From assembly GCA_023439125.1 (NCBI GenBank), contig JAEXOU010000005.1, forward strand, positions 248,001-312,000: DNA of 64,000 nt, read 5' to 3'. This document shows, piece by piece, positions 58,058 to 64,000 of this stretch (position 1 is the first letter of the stretch; every line of letters starts with the position of its first letter). Made by a program: the position numbers and the translations under genes. Source of the DNA: Bacillota bacterium (GTDB lineage Bacteria; Bacillota; Clostridia; Lachnospirales; Lachnospiraceae). The notes under the pieces were generated by a model, which saw only the letters and a list, made by a program, of their open reading frames with translations, was not told where the DNA came from and made no database searches.

Positions 58058-58180
58058 AGGTTCGTTTAAATTGAGGAACCTGTCCAAGGTTCGGGTTATT
58101 ACATGAACTTACAGGTTGTCCGGAAAATTACATGAACTTGTCCGACGTAAGGGTTATGATCTGAACCTAAAGTTGATGCT
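58058..58180 (+). other. Short direct repeats, possible mobile element end
   Basis: TTACATGAACTT occurs twice (near 58099 and 58128) and TTGTCCG twice (near 58117 and 58138), with GAACCT/AGGTTC pairing upstream. No transposase frame remains. It may be the end of a lost insertion element or a set of operator sites for the SatD-like gene downstream. Confidence 0.35.
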
Positions 58181-58198
58181 ATAGAAAGGCGGGACTGG

Positions 58199-58582
58199 AT
58201 GGATTATATAACTATGATTTTTGATTTGAAAAACTCGCGTAAGCTAGATAATCGAGATGAAATCCAATATAAGCTAATTGATGCAATTAAACAATGCAAC
58301 CATCAATATTCTCATATCATACAATCTCCATTCTTAATTACAATAGGAGATGAGTGGGAAGGATTATTAAAACCAAACCAGCCTTATGAGAGTATTATTG
58401 AATTCTTTCGTCATACTCTTCCCGATGGAATCAAGTTTTATACTGCGGTCGGAATCGGAAGTGTTACAGTACATAATTATGAATTGACAGTCAATCAATT
58501 GGATGGTCCATCCTTTTATCTGGCGAGAGAGGCAATGGAATATGCAAAGCTAAAAAACCATGATTTAGTTGTTCTGAAATAA
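58199..58582 (+). CDS. SatD-like small protein
   Basis: This 127-residue protein matches the N-terminal SatD-like domain: DLKNSRKLDNR near the start, TIGDEWEG near 49-56 and an FYTAVGIG-type strand near 80. It has no helix-turn-helix. Its 3' end overlaps the convergent SatD-like gene by 18 bases. SatD proteins are named after the Streptococcus mutans sat operon and have no defined biochemistry. It is the single-domain member of a set of three here. Confidence 0.65.
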   Translation: MDYITMIFDLKNSRKLDNRDEIQYKLIDAIKQCNHQYSHIIQSPFLITIGDEWEGLLKPNQPYESIIEFFRHTLPDGIKFYTAVGIGSVTVHNYELTVNQLDGPSFYLAREAMEYAKLKNHDLVVLK

Positions 58583-59209
58583 TGTCATTAGAATTTCATC
58601 ATTTTGCTTTATTAAATTGTAATTTGCAGTAATCAAACGCTCAGAGATCGTACTCTTGCTTAAATGAGTACTCTTTTGCATCTTGCTATAAGAGCCATAT
58701 TGCTCATACAGTGCAATGGCTTCTTTTTGCTTTTGTGTCAATTTTTGCTTTAGTAAAGCATTATTTTGTAAAAACAGATTAATGATCTCATCATGGCGAA
58801 ATCCAATCGAATAAACAAAGCAATTTTTATTCACGACTTTTTGATATGCATTCTTGCTTGATTTTGCATACTGAAGAGCTTTTTGGGAAGAGGTAATGGC
58901 ATCCCCAGTGAGAGTGCTACAATTCATCAATGGTTGTTCTAAACTTCCATACGCAAATCCTGCATAGCAAGAGAGATTTAATTGATCTAAAAAAGTAGTT
59001 ATTTTTAAATAGATTTCATAAAGATATCGACCTTCCTTGCAAACAACTCTCCATTCATCACCAAGAACAATGGTGATAGGAAATAGTAGAGTATCTTGAT
59101 AGGTGTTCGACAAACTTTCAAGAAAATGATAAAGTTTTTGCTGAAACACACTTCTTTGTTCCATACTTCTTGAATCAACCAAATCCATTTCTATGATATA
59201 GTAGTTCAT
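58565..59209 (-). CDS. SatD-like protein with C-terminal helix-turn-helix
   Basis: From the ATG at 59209 (GGAGG five bases upstream) the protein has 214 residues. The first 130 form a SatD-like domain (MDLVDSRSMEQR, VLGDEWRV), and the end holds a helix-turn-helix (SYSKMQKSTHLSKSTISERL near 172-191). It is the last gene of a three-gene minus-strand operon with the DUF3307 protein and another SatD-like protein. The role may be regulatory. Confidence 0.7.
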   Translation of the reverse strand: MNYYIIEMDLVDSRSMEQRSVFQQKLYHFLESLSNTYQDTLLFPITIVLGDEWRVVCKEGRYLYEIYLKITTFLDQLNLSCYAGFAYGSLEQPLMNCSTLTGDAITSSQKALQYAKSSKNAYQKVVNKNCFVYSIGFRHDEIINLFLQNNALLKQKLTQKQKEAIALYEQYGSYSKMQKSTHLSKSTISERLITANYNLIKQNDEILMTLFQNN

Positions 59210-59220
59210 AACATCCTCCA

Positions 59221-60111
59221 TTAGAACATTAAATTAATGCAACAGCTTCCTAAGATAGCAATAAGAAAACTTAATGAGTTGCCAATCAGAAAGTACTCTG
59301 CAAATTTATCTTCTTTTAATTTACTTAAGCGAACAATTGATTTTGCAGTAAATATAAATCCAACTAGCATAGGTTGCGAACTTAAGATTGCTGCAAGGAT
59401 TAACAAACGTTCGATGATTCCAATCATAAATCCACCGCGATTAATCTCGCTGCTTGTTTCAGAATCAGGAAACAGATCGGCTGCATTCGAATTTTCTTTC
59501 TTAACATTACGCCGATCAAGATAATGAAAAAAGAAATCAATAAAAATGCCTGCAAAAGCAGTACAAATCAGAATAATAACACCAGCTACTAATAATTCGT
59601 CTCCTTGTAGAAAAAAGTTTGGATCTTTGTAAATTTCAGCATCCGACAGTGAGTTTATGTTAGGAAGGCAAAAATAAAGAGTAGTAATACAAAACAATGA
59701 TAGGAAATGTAATATCTGGTCAAAGAAAAATATGCTAAGCTTTTGTGATTGCGTACTATGATAGGAGAGATAGATTGATTTCAGTTCATCAATTACAAAG
59801 TGACTGATCACAAGGAGCAGGATGGTTAGTATCATTGGTACGAAGGGAATAGGTAAAGTAATTCCGTTATAGTACTTAAAATTAGGAAACCAAAAACTGA
59901 GGTAGTTATTTAATAAGTATAAAAGTAAAAAGTTCAAGCCATGAATCCCAGAGTGAATGAGATTTCCTTTTAATGTGCTATGTAATACAACAGATAAGGT
60001 ATCTTTTTTCTTTTTCTTATAGAATCGTAACTCTTTTATTTTATCATTTTGAAATATAAAGTCACACAGTAGGTGATTAAAGATTAAAAGCAATATGAGA
60101 CGTATAAACAT
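59221..60111 (-). CDS. DUF3307 integral membrane protein
   Basis: Starting at 60111 (GGAGG six bases upstream) the protein has 296 residues with about seven membrane helices. The DUF3307 signature is clear: FNHLLCDFIFQND at the N-terminus, then HSTLKGNLIHSGIHG, HFVIDELKSIYLSY and FFFDQILHFLS. Several of these His and Asp residues lie in helices and look like a metal or catalytic site. Its operon partners are SatD-like proteins on both sides. Function unknown; membrane DUF3307 proteins often occur beside SatD in Firmicutes. Confidence 0.8.
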   Translation of the reverse strand: MFIRLILLLIFNHLLCDFIFQNDKIKELRFYKKKKKDTLSVVLHSTLKGNLIHSGIHGLNFLLLYLLNNYLSFWFPNFKYYNGITLPIPFVPMILTILLLVISHFVIDELKSIYLSYHSTQSQKLSIFFFDQILHFLSLFCITTLYFCLPNINSLSDAEIYKDPNFFLQGDELLVAGVIILICTAFAGIFIDFFFHYLDRRNVKKENSNAADLFPDSETSSEINRGGFMIGIIERLLILAAILSSQPMLVGFIFTAKSIVRLSKLKEDKFAEYFLIGNSLSFLIAILGSCCINLMF

Positions 60112-60137
60112 AAGAAACCTCCAAACATACGATTCAA

Positions 60138-60848
60138 CTAATTGTCCTGATACAAGCAAAAGAGCTCTTTAATCTTCTTAGTATTCTGTGACATAAGCCA
60201 ATAATTGGAGGCTTGAAGACGATTTGATATTTTACCCTTACTTAAACTGGTATCATGATTCATCATTCCCTGATACGTTTTGCTTTCTTGATAGAGGGCG
60301 ATACTTTCAAGCTGTTTCTTTGTCATTTTATAATAGATATATTCGTTGTTTTGAATTAAACCATTGATGAGACAATCTAAGTCTAGAACGTTGGAATCAT
60401 CACATATCAATGTTATTGAATTCATAGCTTTTTTGTTCCCAGTTACATAGATTTTGCAATCTTTTGATGCAATGACTTTGGTGTTTTTGTAGTAAGAATC
60501 GAGTACTGTATTGAGACTATTTCTTGCATGAATGAATGCTTCTCCATCCATAGTACGTGAATCACTGGCCTCCTTCGTGCTTATGGTCCCAATCCCTATA
60601 CCAGTAAAACAATCGATACCATGCAATTGCAAAGGAGTTAGTATACTGCGAATAATATCATAACAATGCCCAATGTTATGAACAACAAACTGCCATTCTT
60701 TAGCCGAGGTCTGAACAATCGGTCCAACCAAATCCATCTCATAGGAGGATGAGATCTGTTGAAATAATTCCACTATATTCAATTCACTTGTATGCATGTT
60801 AGCTGTGTTAAAAGGTAACTGCATAGTAACGACTGCATATACTTTCAT
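60138..60848 (-). CDS. SatD-like protein with helix-turn-helix (first gene of operon)
   Basis: This 236-residue protein has a divergent SatD-like domain (about 1-145, AKEWQFVVHN and CFTGIGIGTIST) and a C-terminal helix-turn-helix (HDTSLSKGKISNRLQASNYW near 197-216). The promoter at 60880-60909 lies just upstream, and the start at 60848 follows a poor site. It is followed after 26 bases by the DUF3307 gene. In this copy the acidic GDEW motif reads AKEW, so its chemistry may differ from the other two. Confidence 0.65.
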   Translation of the reverse strand: MKVYAVVTMQLPFNTANMHTSELNIVELFQQISSSYEMDLVGPIVQTSAKEWQFVVHNIGHCYDIIRSILTPLQLHGIDCFTGIGIGTISTKEASDSRTMDGEAFIHARNSLNTVLDSYYKNTKVIASKDCKIYVTGNKKAMNSITLICDDSNVLDLDCLINGLIQNNEYIYYKMTKKQLESIALYQESKTYQGMMNHDTSLSKGKISNRLQASNYWLMSQNTKKIKELFCLYQDN

Positions 60849-60879
60849 ATGTTCCTACTCGCTTTCCTAAATTATCTAA

Positions 60880-60909
60880 ATTATACCACGATTGGATGAT
60901 ATTAGACAA
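60880..60909 (-). promoter_or_regulatory. Promoter of the SatD/DUF3307 operon
   Basis: On the minus strand: TTGTCT (60904-60909), an 18-base spacer and TGG-TATAAT (60880-60885 plus extension). Confidence 0.65.
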
Positions 60910-61090
60910 TCATCTTTGGAAAAAAGAGATGGAATGGCGCCTTACGAGCTGAGAACAATCAGATCAATAGAGTTGTGGAATTGTGGAGTAATACTCGGTA
61001 ATCCTCGGTTATAATTATAGTATAGATATCAAATTGTAGATTAATAAACTATAATGTGGTAAAATTTAAAAAATAGAATGAGTGAATAAA

Positions 61091-61164
61091 GAAGAACATA
61101 AAGGTCAAAAAAGAACACAAAAATCAAAAAAGAACATAAAGATCAAAAATCAACATAGATTCAA
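61091..61164 (+). repeat. Tandem 19-base repeats
   Basis: Three complete units of the AAAGAACATAAAGATCAAA type (61091-61147) and one partial unit. They fill the gap before the GNAT gene; otherwise nothing is seen there. Confidence 0.8.
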
Positions 61165-61230
61165 GGGGGAATAAGATGTGTGGAATGTATTCTACTGCTA
61201 ACTAAGATTATTTAAATGCGGAGGGAAAGA

Positions 61231-61701
61231 ATGAATTATATTGTGCGAGAAATAAAGGCAAATGAATACAAACTTCTAGAAGACTTTTTATATGAGGCTA
61301 TTTTTATTCCTGATGGAGTACATGCACCTCCTAGAACGATAGTTAAGCAACCAGAATTACAAATATATCTATCTGATTTTGGGAAGAAAGACGACTTTGG
61401 TTTCGTAGCTGAAGTGGATCATAAAGTGGTTGGTGCTGTTTGGACTCGAATCATGAATGATTATGGACATGTAGATGATGCTACCCCATCTTTAGCGATT
61501 TCTTTATATAAAGAGTATCGTGGATTTGGCATAGGCACCCAACTAATGAAGAATATACTTATACTTCTTAAGGAGAAAGGATATCAAAGAGTATCATTAG
61601 CAGTACAGAAGATGAATTATGCTTATCAAATGTATGTAAAAGTAGGATTTCATATTATAGATGAGAACGAAGAAGAATATATTATGGCCTGTTATTTGTA
61701 A
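61231..61701 (+). CDS. GNAT family acetyltransferase
   Basis: The ATG at 61231 lies five bases after GGAGGG (the ATG at 61216 is too early). The 156-residue protein has the acetyl-CoA loop YRGFGIGTQLM near 96-106, followed by the helix KNILILLKEKGYQRVSLAV and NYAYQMYVKVGFH, all typical of RimI-like GNAT enzymes. The substrate is unknown. Confidence 0.88.
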   Translation: MNYIVREIKANEYKLLEDFLYEAIFIPDGVHAPPRTIVKQPELQIYLSDFGKKDDFGFVAEVDHKVVGAVWTRIMNDYGHVDDATPSLAISLYKEYRGFGIGTQLMKNILILLKEKGYQRVSLAVQKMNYAYQMYVKVGFHIIDENEEEYIMACYL

Positions 61702-61868
61702 GTGGGAAAGAATAACCATATGTAATTTATAAGAACTATGAAAACATGGATGATCAATCTACCATTGCAAAATGAGATCGCAAGATATTTTAGTTGAAAT
61801 ATCTTGTGTGAAAGTACTAAGTCTATATGAACATACCAAAAGAATAAATTAACGAAGGGATTATAACA

Positions 61869-62201
61869 ATGAAACAAGAAACAATCAATCAAGTTTTAAA
61901 GTTTAGAGATGATAGAAACTGGAGACAGTTTCATAATCCAAAGGATTTGGCGATTTCCATTAGTTTAGAGGCAGCAGAATTGTTGGAGATTTTTCAATGG
62001 AGCGGTCAAGATACGATATGTGAAGAGAAGAAGGATAAGATTAAAGAAGAGTTGGCGGATGTACTTAATTATTGCATCCTAATGGCAGACGTATGTGGTT
62101 TGGATTTAGATGAGATCATAAGAGAAAAAATAGAAAGAAATAATGAGAAATATCCTGTAGAAATGGCGTATGGAAGCAATAAAAAATATACGGAGTTGTA
62201 A
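61869..62201 (+). CDS. MazG-like nucleotide pyrophosphohydrolase
   Basis: This 110-residue all-helical enzyme has the metal-binding pattern EAAELLE (Glu34, Glu37) and EELADVL (Glu61, Asp64) of the MazG/dCTPase superfamily, which hydrolyses NTPs or dNTPs to NMP and pyrophosphate. It is of the short, single-domain form close to RS21-C6/dCTP pyrophosphatases. The next gene encodes a DUF2075 nuclease-helicase 69 bases on; the pair is a recurrent neighbour arrangement in bacteria and may be one system. Confidence 0.88.
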   Translation: MKQETINQVLKFRDDRNWRQFHNPKDLAISISLEAAELLEIFQWSGQDTICEEKKDKIKEELADVLNYCILMADVCGLDLDEIIREKIERNNEKYPVEMAYGSNKKYTEL

Positions 62202-62270
62202 GTGTTCTTCTTTTGTTGAGAACATGAATGGGATGGAATATAAGGTTGAGAAGGCATGGAGGAATATGAA

Positions 62271-64000
62271 ATGCTAGTTTACGATGGAACAAAAACAGAG
62301 TTTCTTCGAAGTGTTGAGCAAGATACAATTGCTTACGAAATTGAAGAAAATATATATCAAAAAATGAACCGACATACAGCGCATAATGAATTTCGTTCAT
62401 GGGAAAATTCGTTAGAATATATGTATAAGGTATTAAATGATGATGAAATCCCGCAGGATGCAGGAATTGCAATTGAATATAATATTCCTCAGACTTCGAA
62501 GAGAGTGGATTTTTTGATCTCTGGTTTTAACGAAACAAATCAAGGAAATGTCGTGATTATTGAATTAAAGCAGTGGGATAAGATTGAAGCAATTGACGGA
62601 ATGGATGGATTAGTGGAAACATATACAGGCAATGCACTACGCCAGGTGGTACATCCATCCTATCAAGCTTGGTCCTATGCGATGCTCATAAATGATTATA
62701 ATCAGGCTGTTCAAAACGAAAAAATTGGTCTTTTTCCATGTGCATATTTGCATAATTATCGTAGACGAGAACATGATCCATTGGATCAAGAACAGTATGC
62801 AATTTACACAGAGGATGCCCCGGCATTTACGAGAGGTCAGGTAGAGGACCTTCGCAAATTCATCAAAACAATCATTGCAAAAGGTGACAATAAGAAACTT
62901 CTTTATTTGATAGAAAATGGCAGGATTCGTCCATCCAAAAGCTTACAGGATTCCATTGCAAATATGCTCAAGGGAAATCGTGAGTTTGTAATGTTGGATG
63001 AACAGAAGGTTATTTACGAGGAGATTCTGAAACAATCTCGTAAGTCATATAAGGATGGTAAAAAACGAGTTTTAATCGTACAGGGTGGACCAGGAACAGG
63101 AAAAACAGTAGTGGCAATTAATCTACTGGCTCAGTTAACGAATGAGGATCAGTTTTGTCAATATGTCTCAAAAAACAGCGCACCTCGAAATGTTTATCAG
63201 AAGAAATTAAAAGGTGAAATGAGAAAAAGTAGTGTAGATAATATGTTTAAAGGCTCTGGGATCTATACAGAAGCCAGTGCTAATATTGTAGACACTGTTA
63301 TAGTAGATGAGGCTCATCGCCTTAACGAAAAATCTGGAATGTTCCAAAATCTTGGAGAAAATCAGATTAAGGAAATTATTCATGCCGGAAAATGTAGTGT
63401 TTTCTTTATTGATGAAAGTCAACGAGTGACATTGAATGATATTGGTAGCGTTGTTGAAATTGAAAAGTGGGCGAATCACTTTCATGCAGAGATTACACAT
63501 ATGGAATTACTTTCTCAGTTTCGATGTAATGGTTCGGATGGTTATCTAGCTTGGCTCGATCATGTCTTGGATATTCGTGAGACAGCAAATTGGGATATGG
63601 AAGGGATTGACTATGACATTCAGATTATGGATTCCCCTCATGAGATGAGGAATCTCATTATTGAAAGGAATAGGGTAAGCAGTAACAGAGCTCGAATTTT
63701 AGCGGGCTATTGTTGGAATTGGATAAAAGAAGGCGCTAACGATTCAAAAGTCCATGATATTAAGATTGGTGATTTTGAAATCAGTTGGAATCTTAAAAAT
63801 ACAACTACGTTTGCAATCGACGAGAATTCTGTGAATGAAGCCGGTTGTATTCATACTTCTCAAGGTTTGGAGTTTGATTATGTTGGTGTAATTATTGGGG
63901 AAGACCTTCGATATGAAGATGGTCGTATTGTTACAGATTTTTCAAAGAGAGCAAAAACTGATCAATCTTTAAAGGGAATAAAATCACTATATCAATCTAA
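62271..64000 (+). CDS. DUF2075 helicase-like ATPase with N-terminal PD-(D/E)xK nuclease-like domain, partial
   Basis: The ATG at 62271 has GGAGG eight bases upstream; the gene runs off the right edge (576 codons visible). The first 120 residues have a restriction-type nuclease pattern: VDFLIS with Asp80, then VIIELKQW with Glu98 and Lys100. The helicase part begins with EQKVIYEEILK, Walker A GGPGTGKT at 272-279 and DEAH at 346-349, followed by SQFRCNGSDG and HTSQGLEF, as in the Schlafen group 3-like DUF2075 family. It probably acts on DNA or RNA with the MazG-like enzyme. Phage defence is a plausible but unproven role. Confidence 0.85.
   Translation, partial: MLVYDGTKTEFLRSVEQDTIAYEIEENIYQKMNRHTAHNEFRSWENSLEYMYKVLNDDEIPQDAGIAIEYNIPQTSKRVDFLISGFNETNQGNVVIIELKQWDKIEAIDGMDGLVETYTGNALRQVVHPSYQAWSYAMLINDYNQAVQNEKIGLFPCAYLHNYRRREHDPLDQEQYAIYTEDAPAFTRGQVEDLRKFIKTIIAKGDNKKLLYLIENGRIRPSKSLQDSIANMLKGNREFVMLDEQKVIYEEILKQSRKSYKDGKKRVLIVQGGPGTGKTVVAINLLAQLTNEDQFCQYVSKNSAPRNVYQKKLKGEMRKSSVDNMFKGSGIYTEASANIVDTVIVDEAHRLNEKSGMFQNLGENQIKEIIHAGKCSVFFIDESQRVTLNDIGSVVEIEKWANHFHAEITHMELLSQFRCNGSDGYLAWLDHVLDIRETANWDMEGIDYDIQIMDSPHEMRNLIIERNRVSSNRARILAGYCWNWIKEGANDSKVHDIKIGDFEISWNLKNTTTFAIDENSVNEAGCIHTSQGLEFDYVGVIIGEDLRYEDGRIVTDFSKRAKTDQSLKGIKSLYQS

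Noticed and set aside
61091..61164. CRISPR array
   Set aside because: The 19-base units are head-to-tail without spacers and no cas genes are present, so they are simple tandem repeats.

Overview
This window comes from a low-GC, Gram-positive anaerobe. The A/T-rich codon use, strong AGGAGG-type ribosome binding sites, TTGACA/TATAAT promoters, a clostridial-type V-ATPase operon, lipoprotein signal peptides and oxygen-sensitive enzymes all fit a Lachnospiraceae clostridium. Gene content resembles Lachnoclostridium (Clostridium) phytofermentans, but the species is an inference. I saw no rRNA, tRNA, CRISPR array, prophage or intact insertion sequence.

Layout. 0-12 kb: the N-terminal part of an ABC-F ATPase, a Thr/Pro/Glu-rich lipoprotein, a DUF2935 protein, a short DEAD-box RNA helicase, a P-type ATPase, a SWIM-SNF2 helicase and a MATE exporter. 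12-21 kb: a zinc-ribbon membrane protein and tyrS on the minus strand, then an exported FMN/FAD reductase, a chemoreceptor, and an AraC-GyrI regulator followed by a decayed copy of itself. 21-31 kb: an NAD-dependent epimerase-like protein and a nine-gene V-type ATPase operon in the Enterococcus hirae ntpFIKECGABD order, with the c-ring Na+ ligands present. 31-35 kb: an ABC-F gene behind a likely attenuator, a pair of large hairpin repeats, and an XRE-aminotransferase fusion behind an array of TGAACTTTT repeats. 35-47 kb: a secreted nuclease, an MFS exporter behind a candidate leader ORF and terminator, YoaP-like GNAT plus WYL regulator, a hydrolase, a YqhD-type alcohol dehydrogenase, two GNAT proteins, a Big2 surface protein and exonuclease III. 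48-52 kb: a 5-oxoproline/peptide cluster (DUF969, DUF979, M29-like peptidase, Pcp). 52-58 kb: lipoprotein, lipase-like hydrolase, AraC regulator, alpha-toroid protein, ADP-ribosylglycohydrolase and a QueG-like Fe-S protein. 58-61 kb: three SatD-like proteins around a DUF3307 membrane protein. 61-64 kb: GNAT, a MazG-like pyrophosphohydrolase and a nuclease-helicase (DUF2075) that runs off the window.

The most unusual content is between the genes. Three dispersed families of structured repeats occur here. Family A has four copies and family B four copies in two tandem pairs. In both, the outer stem sequences differ between copies yet stay self-complementary, while the internal loops are conserved. 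Family C has three copies, each a row of hairpins ending in a terminator. Two multidomain regulators (AraC-GyrI and XRE-aminotransferase) carry a strong in-frame Shine-Dalgarno plus ATG exactly at the domain boundary, suggesting that the effector or enzyme domain is also made alone. Two transporter/resistance genes (ABC-F and MFS) sit behind short leader ORFs and terminators typical of translation-coupled attenuation.
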